Below are positions 15,685 to 23,469 of a stretch of DNA of 64,000 nt, in pieces. The translations under genes and the position numbers were made by a program. Source of the stretch: Bacillota bacterium (GTDB lineage Bacteria > Bacillota > Clostridia > Christensenellales > Aristaeellaceae); contig JAEZRP010000030.1 in NCBI GenBank assembly GCA_023444095.1, forward strand, positions 49,543-113,542, written 5' to 3'. Every line of letters begins with the position of its first letter. Position 1 is the stretch's first letter. Under the pieces are notes generated by a model. The model was not told the DNA's origin. It made no database searches and worked only from the letters and a program-made list of their open reading frames with translations.

Positions 15685-17697
15685 ATGAAGAAACTGTCCT
15701 GGCTCGTCGTCCTTGCCATGCTCGTGAGCGTCATGACGTTCACGGCATCCGCGGAGGGAACCTACTCGCAGTCCCCGATGCTCGACGAGGCGGTCGCCAA
15801 CGGCGAACTGCCCGCTGTTGAAGAGCGTCTGCCGGAAGTTCCGAAGATCGCGGATGAAATCCTGCCAGAGTACCTCGACTATGAGAGCGGCAGCTACGGC
15901 GGCACGCTCCGGTTGATCACCAAGGTCGTCAACTGGGATGCCGACGGTTTCGTTGGAAACAACGAGGCGCTGCTGACCTGCGAATCCACCAACAGCGGCA
16001 TCATCACCCCGAACGTCGTCGAGTCCTACTCCGCGAATGAGGATAACTCCGTGTTCACCTTCACCCTCCGCAAGGGCCTCAAGTGGTCAGATGGCGTGGA
16101 AGTCACCATGGAGGATTTCGAGTTTGCCATCAACCACTTCGTGTTCAACGAGGAGCTGACCCCCGTCGTGGGCTACTGGCTGCGCGACGGAGGCCGAGCG
16201 GATGGTCAGCCTGTCACCTTCACGGCGGTAGACGACTACACCTTCACTCTCGCCTTCAACGAGAGCTACGGCGGCTTCCCCGTGCATCTTTCGATCGCGG
16301 GCTGGAAGGGCTACACCGAGCTTCTGAAGCCCGCCCACTTCCTCAAGCAGTTCCATAAGGACTACGCCGAGGAAGTCCACGGCTCGCTCGACGCCTATTA
16401 CGAGTTCATCAAGCCCTTTGCGGCGCAGATGGGCTATGATGATCCGGCCGCAGAGGGCATCTGGTGCTACGTCTTCAACCAGGCCGACATGACCAACTGG
16501 GAGCTTACCGACCCGAACGACGCGCTCACCAGTGTGTTCTTCGCGGGGCTCATCGACACGAATATTCCGGTCCTCTATCCCTGGACCATGCAGAAGTCCG
16601 AGGGCGGCGTGACCAGCTGGACGCGCAACCCCTATTACCATAAGGTCGACGCGGACGGCCAGCAGTTGCCGTACATCGACCATCTCACCTCCACCCTCGT
16701 TGAGGATATGGAGATGGTCCAGCTCAAGTACATGACGGGCGAAGCAGACTTCGGCCGCGAGTCCGCCACGATTGACAACATCTCCCTGTACCGCGAGAAC
16801 GAGGCGGCAGCGGGCATCACCGCGTACGTTACCCAGATGCACGTCAACCCCACCGACGTCGCGATCAACATCAACTATGGTCTGAACGTCGACGGCTCCG
16901 TGAAGGAAGACGCGGATTCCCAGGCGTGGCAGGAGGTCGTGAACGACGTTCGCTTCCGTCAGGCCCTCATGATGGCCATCGACGCCGGGGAGATTCTCGA
17001 TTCTGTGTACTCCGACTTCGGCGAGGTCAACCCGACCTTCACCTGCACCGGCGACGTCGAAGCGGCGAAGGCGCTGCTCGACGAAATGGGCATGGCCGAC
17101 GCGGACGGCGACGGCTATCGCGAGACGCCCTCCGGCAAGCCCCTGAAGTGGCAGATCTGGAATGCCTCCGAAGCCAACGACATCATCCCGGTGTGCGAAC
17201 TGCTTGTCGAGTTCTGGGGCGAGATCGGCCTGAACGCTTCGGTCTACAGCACCGAGTCCACGCTGCTCTCCACCTCGCAGGAAGCCAACGAAATCCCGAT
17301 GCGCGTCATCTGGGCGCATTCCACCCAGCTCTGGCACTATCGCGACTGGCTCACCGGCGCCTGGGCGCCCCTCTATCAGGATTGGGTCGACAAGGGCGGC
17401 CTGTCCGGCGATCTGGAAGGCTCCACCGAGTACCTCGCTCCGCCGCAGGACTACCGCGACTTCCGCCTCGCGGTCGACTCCCTGTTCACCGTCGATCCTG
17501 AGACGGCCGTGAACGAGGTCCTGCCCACGCTGTCCTCCTGGATGGGCGAGCACCTCTACATGATCGAGCCGCTCATCAACGTGCAGCAGTGCGTCATCAT
17601 CAACTCCGACATCGGTAATGTCCCGACCAGCGGCGTTGGCATTAGCTGGAACTTCTCCATGGAGCAGTTCTTCTATCGCAATCCCGAGGCGCATTAA
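15685..17697 (+). CDS. ABC transporter substrate-binding protein, family 5 (paralogue 2)
   Basis: A 670-residue paralogue of the proteins on either side, collinear over its whole length. The signal peptide (MKKLSWLVVLAMLVSVMTFT, then ASA-EG) contains no cysteine, so it cannot be a lipoprotein. The family-5 block reads VFTFTLRKGLKWSDGVEV. The C-terminus differs slightly (FFYRNPEAH instead of FFYRSFEY). Differences from paralogue 1 are spread through the mature protein, as expected of diverged ligand specificity, while the signal peptide, the FVGxxEALLT region and the last 60 residues are nearly the same. ATG 15685 has GGGAGGAAG upstream. Confidence 0.88.
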   Translation: MKKLSWLVVLAMLVSVMTFTASAEGTYSQSPMLDEAVANGELPAVEERLPEVPKIADEILPEYLDYESGSYGGTLRLITKVVNWDADGFVGNNEALLTCESTNSGIITPNVVESYSANEDNSVFTFTLRKGLKWSDGVEVTMEDFEFAINHFVFNEELTPVVGYWLRDGGRADGQPVTFTAVDDYTFTLAFNESYGGFPVHLSIAGWKGYTELLKPAHFLKQFHKDYAEEVHGSLDAYYEFIKPFAAQMGYDDPAAEGIWCYVFNQADMTNWELTDPNDALTSVFFAGLIDTNIPVLYPWTMQKSEGGVTSWTRNPYYHKVDADGQQLPYIDHLTSTLVEDMEMVQLKYMTGEADFGRESATIDNISLYRENEAAAGITAYVTQMHVNPTDVAININYGLNVDGSVKEDADSQAWQEVVNDVRFRQALMMAIDAGEILDSVYSDFGEVNPTFTCTGDVEAAKALLDEMGMADADGDGYRETPSGKPLKWQIWNASEANDIIPVCELLVEFWGEIGLNASVYSTESTLLSTSQEANEIPMRVIWAHSTQLWHYRDWLTGAWAPLYQDWVDKGGLSGDLEGSTEYLAPPQDYRDFRLAVDSLFTVDPETAVNEVLPTLSSWMGEHLYMIEPLINVQQCVIINSDIGNVPTSGVGISWNFSMEQFFYRNPEAH

Positions 17698-17704
17698 CGG
17701 AGAT

Positions 17705-17826
17705 AGCCCGGGGGCTTCCCTCCGGCAATCCGAAAAAGCCATTGGGTAAGAATCGGTCCTCAATCCTCGGCCCGGAACAAGGTTGCGTTTCGAAAGAAGC
17801 GACCATGCGCCGGGCCGGGGTTTTGT
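17705..17826 (+). repeat. Three-hairpin intergenic element, copy D (terminator)
   Basis: After the stop of paralogue 2. Module 1 is CCCGGGGGC/CCTCCGG, module 2 is decayed, and module 3 is CCTCGGCCCGG (17765-17775) with CCGGGCCGGGG (17810-17820) around a long loop, followed by TTTTG. Confidence 0.6.
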
Positions 17827-18124
17827 ATGCCAAAATTGGATGGCCTAGAAGATATAAGAATCTTGCGATTGATTGCGCATGGAACATATGCGGAAATGGC
17901 GTGAGAACGGACAAGAAATGATAGAATGGTTAAAATTCACATGTGAAATGCGGCGAAGCTGTGTCAAAAAGCGCAAGCGGAGCAAAGCGTTTTAAAATGC
18001 AGACAAGATGGACACAGAAATGCCGCAAATGAAGCCCATATTCAACATATGTGCGTATTTAATAAAATGAAAGGCACTATTCTATAAGTTATGACGATTT
18101 TACGGTTTGTGAAGGGCGGTGATA
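17827..18124. other. AT-rich intergenic stretch without a recognisable gene
   Basis: About 300 bases between the terminator of paralogue 2 and the promoter of paralogue 3. It contains a perfect 12-bp palindrome TTCACATGTGAA (17936-17947) and several A/T runs. I see no SD-preceded reading frame of useful length. Confidence 0.5.
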
Positions 18125-18153
18125 TTGAATCCGTTAAGGAGGTGTGGTATTAT
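18125..18153 (+). promoter_or_regulatory. Promoter of the third binding protein gene
   Basis: TTGAAT (18125-18130), 17-nt spacer, TATTAT (18148-18153). A second TATTAT overlaps three bases downstream. Confidence 0.55.
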
Positions 18154-18180
18154 TATGTCCGTTAAGCAAATCGTTAAAAG

Positions 18181-18204
18181 TTTTGCGCGGTACGTTTGCG
18201 CAAA
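18181..18204 (+). promoter_or_regulatory. TTTTGCGC/GCGCAAA palindrome in leader 3
   Basis: TTTTGCGC (18181-18188) and GCGCAAA (18198-18204) form an inverted repeat 27 nt after the -10 box and 26 nt before ATG 18231. Confidence 0.45.
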
Positions 18205-18230
18205 GGTGAATCGAAATGGGAGGAACGGAA

Positions 18231-20240
18231 ATGAAAAAGTTGTCATGGTTACTTGCTCTGGCGATGCTCGTGAGCGTCATGTCGTTCACGGCGTCCGCGG
18301 AGGGAACCTACTCGCAGTCGCCGCTGCTTGACGAGGCGGTTGCGAGCGGGACGCTGCCCGCCGTGGAAGAACGTCTCCCTGAAACCCCCAAGATTGCGGA
18401 CGAAATCTTGCCCGAATACCTTGATTACGAGAGCGGCAACTACGGCGGCACCCTCCGGCTTGTTACCTCCGTCGTCAACTGGGACGCGGACGGTTTTGTC
18501 GGAAACAACGAAGCACTCTTGACCATGGAATCCACGGCGAGCGACGTGATCACGCCGAACATCGTCGAATCCTATTCCGCTAACGAGGACAATTCCGTGT
18601 TCACCTTCACGCTCCGTAAGGGCCTCAAGTGGTCCGACGGCACGGAAGTGACCATGGCGGACTTCGAATTCGCTATCAACAGCTTCGTCTTCAACGAGGA
18701 GCTGACCCCCGTCGTCGGCGCTTGGATGCGCGACGGTGGCCGTGCGGACGGCCAGCCCTTCACCTTCACGGTGGTGGACGACACGACCTTCACCCTTGCC
18801 TTCAATGAGAGCTACGGCGGCTTCCCCGTCCACCTCTCCATCGCCGGCTGGAAGGGTTACACCGAGCTTCTGAAGCCCGCCCACTTCCTCAAGCAGTTCC
18901 ATCCGGACTACGCTGAGGAAATCCATGGCTCCCTCGACGCCTACTACGAGTTCATCAAGCCCTTCGCGGCGCAGATGGGCTATGACGACCCCACCGCCGA
19001 CCTCGTCTGGACGTATGTCTTCAACCAGGCCGACATGACCAACTGGGAGCTCACCGACCCGAACGACGCCCTCACCAGCGTGTTCTTCGCGGGCCTCATC
19101 GACCAGAACTTCCCGGTTCTCTATCCCTGGGTCATGCAGAACTCCGACGGCGGCGTGACTACCTGGGAGCGCAACCCCTACTATCACAAGGTTGACGCGG
19201 ACGGCCAGCAGCTGCCGTACGTCGACTACGTCACCTCCACCCTCGTCGAGGACATGGAGATGGTTCAGCTCAAGTACATGACCGGCGAGGCCGACTTCGG
19301 CCGCGAGTCCGCGACGATCGACAACATCTCGCTCTACCGCGAGAACGAAGCCACCGCGGGCATCACCGCCTATGTTACCCGGATGCACGTCAACCCCACC
19401 GACGTCTCCATCAACGTCAACTACGGCCTGAACGTCGACGGCTCCGTGAAGGAGGACGCGGACTCCCAGGCATGGCAGGAGGTCGTGAACGACGTCCGCT
19501 TCCGTCAGGCGCTCATGAAGGCCATCGACGCCGAGGAAATCCTTGACGCCGTGTACAGCGGCTTTGGCGAAGTGAACCCCTCCTACGACTGCTCCTATGA
19601 CATCGAAGGCGCGAACGCGCTGCTCGACGAGATGGGCATGGTCGACGTGGACGGCGACGGCTATCGCGAGACGCCCTCCGGCAAACCCCTCCAGTGGCAG
19701 ATCTGGAACTATGCTGAGGCGAACGACATCATCCCGGTGTGCGAACTGCTTGTCGAGTTCTGGTCCGAAATCGGCCTGAAAGCGACCACCTACACCACTG
19801 AGTCCACACTGCTTTCCACCTCGCAGGAAGCCAACGAGATCCCGATGCGCGTGGCCTGGGTCCACTCGACCCAGCTGTGGCACTACAAGGATTGGTTCAC
19901 CGGCTCCTGGGCGCCCCTCTATCAGGATTGGGTTGACAAGGGCGGCCTGTCCGGCGATCTGGAAGGCTCCACCGAGTTCCTCGCGCCCCCGCAGGATTAT
20001 CAGGACTTCCGCCTCATGATCGACTCCCTCATGACCGTCAATCCCGAGGCCGCCGTCAATGAAGTTCTGCCCCAGCTCAACACCTGGATGAGCGAGCACC
20101 TCTACATCATCGAGCCGCTCATCAACGTGCAGCAGTGCGTCATCATCAACTCCGACATCGGCAACGTTCCGTCTGACGGCGTCGGCATCAGCTGGAACTT
20201 CTCCATGGAGCAGTTCTTCTACAGGAGCTTCGAGTACTAA
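18231..20240 (+). CDS. ABC transporter substrate-binding protein, family 5 (paralogue 3)
   Basis: A 669-residue paralogue, closest to paralogue 2 by eye (shared EILPEYLDYESG, NNEALLT and the HSTQLWHY region) but with the C-terminus of paralogue 1 (FFYRSFEY). The signal peptide MKKLSWLLALAMLVSVMSFT ends ASA-EG and lacks a lipobox Cys. The family-5 block is VFTFTLRKGLKWSDGTEV. ATG 18231 has GGGAGGAACGG upstream. The three genes are best explained by two rounds of tandem duplication, each copy keeping its own promoter and leader palindrome. Confidence 0.88.
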   Translation: MKKLSWLLALAMLVSVMSFTASAEGTYSQSPLLDEAVASGTLPAVEERLPETPKIADEILPEYLDYESGNYGGTLRLVTSVVNWDADGFVGNNEALLTMESTASDVITPNIVESYSANEDNSVFTFTLRKGLKWSDGTEVTMADFEFAINSFVFNEELTPVVGAWMRDGGRADGQPFTFTVVDDTTFTLAFNESYGGFPVHLSIAGWKGYTELLKPAHFLKQFHPDYAEEIHGSLDAYYEFIKPFAAQMGYDDPTADLVWTYVFNQADMTNWELTDPNDALTSVFFAGLIDQNFPVLYPWVMQNSDGGVTTWERNPYYHKVDADGQQLPYVDYVTSTLVEDMEMVQLKYMTGEADFGRESATIDNISLYRENEATAGITAYVTRMHVNPTDVSINVNYGLNVDGSVKEDADSQAWQEVVNDVRFRQALMKAIDAEEILDAVYSGFGEVNPSYDCSYDIEGANALLDEMGMVDVDGDGYRETPSGKPLQWQIWNYAEANDIIPVCELLVEFWSEIGLKATTYTTESTLLSTSQEANEIPMRVAWVHSTQLWHYKDWFTGSWAPLYQDWVDKGGLSGDLEGSTEFLAPPQDYQDFRLMIDSLMTVNPEAAVNEVLPQLNTWMSEHLYIIEPLINVQQCVIINSDIGNVPSDGVGISWNFSMEQFFYRSFEY

Positions 20241-20250
20241 AAAGTCGGTG

Positions 20251-20376
20251 GGACGCCCGGGGGCTCTGCCTCCGGGTACCCTCTCAAGGGCCATTGGCCC
20301 TTGAGAACCCTCGATCGGGAGAAAAATCGATCATCCGTCGGATCGGCCGTGGCACAAGCCCCGACCGATCCATATT
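20251..20376 (+). repeat. Three-hairpin intergenic element, copy C (best preserved)
   Basis: Module 1 is CCCGGGGGC/GCCTCCGGG (20256-20276, loop TCT). Module 2 is CTCAAGGGCC/GGCCCTTGAG (20283-20305). Module 3 is GGATCGGCCGTGG/CCCCGACCGATCC (20340-20371, loop CACAAG), then ATATTTG. All three modules are intact, in order, directly after binding protein 3. Confidence 0.75.
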
Positions 20377-20610
20377 TGTATGAGCCTGTTTTTTTCGTTT
20401 ATGTGTTGGCAGGATGCGTCCCTCAATAAGCGCGGCGGCCCGGGGCAAGGTTTTGATTGTCAAAACCTTACCTCCCGGCCGCCATGGAACAAGCCGGATC
20501 AGTCTGCTTCAAGGCCCTCGGGCCGTCGATGGCATATGATCCTTTGGGTATGGTCCTCAAGGGCTCTTTGATTCGTGGATTGCGGGAACGGAGCTCCGGG
20601 CGTCTCTGTC

Positions 20611-21282
20611 CTACTCCTTTTTTCGCTTCTTTTTGTGCCAGTCGCGTTTTGGCATATGGATCATCTGCCAGTAGAGGCCGAGCGCGAAGATTCCGAGGAG
20701 CTGCGCCACGGCGGCGATCACGTACAGGAGGTAGATGTTCGCGATCTCTGTGACTGAAAGGTGGACGCTGAGCGCGACCGTCCATAGGATGGCGCTCGAG
20801 AACAGAAGGTGCAGGATTGCGGGGAGCCGCCAGAGCACGCCGAAGAACTCCATCACCGCGAACGAGGCGGGAATGGCGTAGATAAAGGCGAGGTAGGACA
20901 TGCCCATCGGCGCGGGCAGCATGTTAAGAACCGAGAACGCGGTCGTCGCGACCAGCCAGACGCCGCCGACCGCGAGGCAGACGGTGAACGGGCTGTGCGC
21001 GGCTGGGACCGCCGCAGGCGCGTCCGGCGCGGCCCCCGACTCGTCGGATGCGGGCGCGTCCTCGCAGCGCGGTGCGAAGAGATCGGAAAGCGAGACCCCG
21101 TACATGTCCGCGATCGTCTGAAGTACGTAGACGTCCGGGCTCCCGTCCGCGCGCTCCCACTTCGATACCGATTTGTCGGAGTAATTGATGCGCGCCGCAA
21201 CCTCGGCCTGTGTCATGCCGCGTCTCTTCCGGTAAAAAGTCAAGTTGTCCGCGAGCAATCTCCTGAATTCGACCTCGTTCAT
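20611..21282 (-). CDS. XRE-family regulator with C-terminal membrane segments
   Basis: A 223-residue protein. Residues ~8-65 form a Cro/CI-type helix-turn-helix (MTQAEVAARINYSDKSVSKWERADGSPD is split across both helices) and a typical LQTIADMYGVSLSDLF end. An Ala/Pro/Asp-rich linker follows (~70-95), then about four hydrophobic segments (~98-210) and a strongly basic tail (PKRDWHKKKRKKE). Membrane-tethered XRE regulators of this shape are common in Clostridia; the signal they sense is unknown. It has a good promoter of its own with a palindrome over the -35, suggesting self-regulation. Confidence 0.8.
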   Translation of the reverse strand: MNEVEFRRLLADNLTFYRKRRGMTQAEVAARINYSDKSVSKWERADGSPDVYVLQTIADMYGVSLSDLFAPRCEDAPASDESGAAPDAPAAVPAAHSPFTVCLAVGGVWLVATTAFSVLNMLPAPMGMSYLAFIYAIPASFAVMEFFGVLWRLPAILHLLFSSAILWTVALSVHLSVTEIANIYLLYVIAAVAQLLGIFALGLYWQMIHMPKRDWHKKKRKKE

Positions 21283-21331
21283 CGGCCTCCACCCTGCGTT
21301 CGACGGAAAAGAATGAATCCTATATGACTCT

Positions 21332-21368
21332 ATTATATGTAGAAATGGATAAAAATCAACGGTTGATT
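21332..21368 (-). promoter_or_regulatory. XRE gene promoter with overlapping palindrome
   Basis: On the minus strand: TTGATT (21354-21359), 16-nt spacer, TATAAT (21332-21337). The -35 box lies inside a perfect 7-1-7 palindrome, AATCAACGGTTGATT (21354-21368), a likely operator for the XRE protein or another regulator. Confidence 0.6.
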
Positions 21369-21504
21369 CATTTTTTTTCGTCTTTTTCTGCTCTACTCAG
21401 GATAGAAAAGACCGAAGTCTAGTCTACGGAGGATGAAATGGGTCCGGATGCAAAGGTGGAGCTTGCGACGCGATGAGTAGGAGGACAAAACGTGCGGATC
21501 GGGA

Positions 21505-21510
21505 TATAAT
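21505..21510 (+). promoter_or_regulatory. -10 box of the SGNH hydrolase gene
   Basis: A perfect TATAAT 23 nt before ATG 21534; the matching -35 position (21482, AGGACA) is weak. Confidence 0.45.
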
Positions 21511-21533
21511 AAGCGCGAAAGGAGTGACGTGCC

Positions 21534-22211
21534 ATGAAACTTACAGCCGTCTCCATTTGGGGCGACTCGATCGGCAAGGGAGTCATGTTCGACGAAGCGC
21601 GAAACCGCCACATCATCTGCCGGGACAATTATGAGGCACTCATCCGCGCGCAAGGCATCGAGGTCAAAAATTACGCGCGCATCGGCTGCACCGCGCCCAT
21701 GGGCGAGGAACTGATGACCGAGGAACGCATGGAAGAGGGCGGCGTCGCCGTGATCGAGTTCGGCGGCAACGACAGCGATATCGACTGGCGCGCCGTCTCC
21801 GAAAACCCCGACCGTGACATTTATCCCGCGAAGGTGTCGATCGCGGACTTCAAGGGCGCGCTGACCGAGATGATTTCCCGCGCCCGCGCCCACGGCATGC
21901 ATCCCATCCTCGCGACGCCCCTGCCCCTCGTTGCCGAAAGATACCTCGACTGGGTCTCCCGCGGTCTGAGCCGTCAGAACATTCTCCAATACCTCGGCGC
22001 GGCGGATTTTATCTATCGCTGGCAGGAGCGCTACGACATTGCCGCCCGCGAGGTCGCCGCCCGGACCCGCACGCGGCTCTTCGACATCCGCACGCGCTTT
22101 TTGCAGGAGAAGCGGCTCGACGAGCTCATGTCCGTCGACGGCATCCACCCGAACGTTCGCGGACACCAGCTCATCAAGGGCGAGGTCAGCGCGTTCCTCT
22201 TGGCTCTCTAG
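21534..22211 (+). CDS. SGNH/GDSL-family hydrolase
   Basis: A 225-residue cytoplasmic esterase or lipase-like enzyme. Block I is SIWGDSIGKG (nucleophile Ser), block II Gly is in NYARIGCTA, block III is FGGNDSDIDW (oxyanion Asn), and block V is DGIHPNVRGH with the catalytic Asp and His. There is no signal peptide. Substrate unknown; family members deacylate carbohydrates, thioesters or lipids. AAAGGAGTGACGTGCC precedes the ATG. A small XRE-type gene follows after 19 nt and is probably co-transcribed. Confidence 0.87.
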   Translation: MKLTAVSIWGDSIGKGVMFDEARNRHIICRDNYEALIRAQGIEVKNYARIGCTAPMGEELMTEERMEEGGVAVIEFGGNDSDIDWRAVSENPDRDIYPAKVSIADFKGALTEMISRARAHGMHPILATPLPLVAERYLDWVSRGLSRQNILQYLGAADFIYRWQERYDIAAREVAARTRTRLFDIRTRFLQEKRLDELMSVDGIHPNVRGHQLIKGEVSAFLLAL

Positions 22212-22230
22212 CGCGAAAGGGGCGATTGAG

Positions 22231-22449
22231 TTGACATATCGGCGCATCCGCGAATTGCGCGAACGGAACGGGTTCTCCCAGGCGCGCGTGGGTTCCCTCA
22301 TCAATTTCCCCCAGCGAACCTACGCCTACTACGAGGCCGGCAAGCGCATGCTCCCGCCCGAGGTCATCTGCGCGCTCGCCCGGCTCTATCACGTGACCGC
22401 GGACTATATCCTTGAGCTTTCAGACGATCCGGGGAACGCCGTGGGGTAA
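22231..22449 (+). CDS. Small XRE-family HTH protein
   Basis: A 72-residue helix-turn-helix protein: RRIRELRERNGFSQARVG, FPQRTYAYYEAGKRMLPPE, ALARLYHVTADYILEL. This is a whole Cro/CI-type domain and nothing else. TTG 22231 is the likely start (GAAAGGGG about 10 nt upstream); no ATG is available. It follows the SGNH hydrolase in the same direction after 19 nt, so the two probably share a transcript. Target genes unknown. Confidence 0.75.
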   Translation: MTYRRIRELRERNGFSQARVGSLINFPQRTYAYYEAGKRMLPPEVICALARLYHVTADYILELSDDPGNAVG

Positions 22450-22464
22450 GAGGCAGGGAGGCGG

Positions 22465-22592
22465 GGGAACGCCGAGGGCGCTGCCCTCGTGCTCCCGCTC
22501 AAGGGCCATTCGCCTTTGAAAAGCCCATACCCGATATGGAAAATATGACTTTACGCGTCGGCGGCTCGGGGCACAAGCCTCGAGCCGCCAAT
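22465..22592 (+). repeat. Three-hairpin intergenic element, copy E (plus orientation)
   Basis: Module 1 is CGAGGGC/GCCCTCG (22473-22489, loop GCT). Module 2 is decayed (CTCAAGGGCC at 22498, CGCCTTTGA after it). Module 3 is GGCGGCTCGGGG/CCTCGAGCCGCC (22560-22589, loop CACAAG). It serves the SGNH-XRE pair. Confidence 0.65.
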
Positions 22593-22599
22593 CTGCGCA

Positions 22600-22765
22600 T
22601 TCGGTCGTTCGGGGCTGGGCCCCGGACGACCGACGGACAACATAATTCTTTTCTCCAGCAAGGGATTGACAAGGGTGCCAGCCCTTGGAGGCTGCTTCGC
22701 GACCGCGTGGATCGTATTGAGAATACGATCCACGCGCCGCTGGGGGTTCAGCGACCCGGCGTTCT
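22600..22765 (-). repeat. Three-hairpin intergenic element, copy E' (minus orientation, with an extra hairpin)
   Basis: Read on the minus strand after the HAD gene: module 1 about 22736-22760; an extra perfect 14-bp hairpin (22705-22735); module 2 AAGGG...CCCTT about 22671-22686; module 3 TCGGTCGTTCGGGG/CCCCGGACGACCGA (22601-22633, loop CTGGG). It abuts plus-oriented copy E, so two copies lie head to head between convergent genes. Confidence 0.6.
22705..22735. repeat. Perfect 14-bp inverted repeat with 3-nt loop
   Basis: GCGTGGATCGTATT (22705-22718), GAG, AATACGATCCACGC (22722-22735). It lies inside copy E' between modules 1 and 2; no other copy contains it. Confidence 0.7.
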
Positions 22766-22770
22766 CCCGC

Positions 22771-23337
22771 CTACCGAAACTTCCACGGCTCGACCCGCTC
22801 GCCGCGCACGAAAAACGCGCGCTTTGCGACGCGGGCCATGGGATCGTCGGAGTGGGAATCGGAATAGAAGTCGTCGACGGTGGCGGCTGGAAACGCCTCG
22901 CGGAACCGACGGACCTTCTCCTCGCCGTGGCAGTTATTTCCGGCATAGCGTCCGGTTCTGAGGTCGACGGGCGAGCCGAGCACGGCTTTAATGCCGAGGC
23001 GCTCGCACATGGGTCTGACGATGTCGACGGGCGAGGCGGTGATGACCACGTCGTCCGGGCGTCGGGTTTCGCGATAGAAGCCCTTGACGCGGTTTTCGTG
23101 CTGGTCCCAGAACGCGGGCAGCAGCGCGTAAGCGTCGTCAACGGGCGCGAAGATCGTCTGAAACAGCCGCTCCTTGAACACCTGCTTGTCCCGCGTGCCG
23201 GTGACGAACAGAAGTCCGTTTCCCAGAAGCGCGGGCGCGCGCAGCGCGAGAGCGGGACTCTTTCTGAAAAGGTACCGGATGAACAGAACCGTGCTGTCCC
23301 CGTCAAAGATCGTCCTGTCAAAATCGTATACATTCAT
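22771..23337 (-). CDS. HAD-IB family phosphatase (phosphoserine-phosphatase-like)
   Basis: A 188-residue HAD-superfamily IB hydrolase. Motif I is YDFDRTIFDGDST, at the extreme N-terminus, so ATG 23337 is the start. A helical cap follows (FIRYLFRKSP...), motif II is VVITASPVDIV, the Lys is in GEEKVRRF, and motif IV is FYSDSHSDDPMARVAKR. The SDSxxDxP pattern places it with the SerB/UMPH-like IB group acting on small phosphomonoesters. The reading frame remains open far upstream on this strand, but that part lies under the M50 and scpA genes. Confidence 0.85.
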   Translation of the reverse strand: MNVYDFDRTIFDGDSTVLFIRYLFRKSPALALRAPALLGNGLLFVTGTRDKQVFKERLFQTIFAPVDDAYALLPAFWDQHENRVKGFYRETRRPDDVVITASPVDIVRPMCERLGIKAVLGSPVDLRTGRYAGNNCHGEEKVRRFREAFPAATVDDFYSDSHSDDPMARVAKRAFFVRGERVEPWKFR

Positions 23338-23410
23338 GATGATATGATATTCTGCACCCGGCGACGTATTCCTGCAAGGATGAAAACGCCGGGCTGATTT
23401 TCGTGCGCTC

Positions 23411-23439
23411 TTGCGCGCCGAGCCAATTGCGGTTATAAT
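23411..23439 (+). promoter_or_regulatory. Promoter of the M50 peptidase-scpA operon
   Basis: TTGCGC (23411-23416), 17-nt spacer, TATAAT (23434-23439). Confidence 0.55.
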
Positions 23440-23469
23440 AGGTAAAAAAAGCGAATGGCGGAGGAAGCC

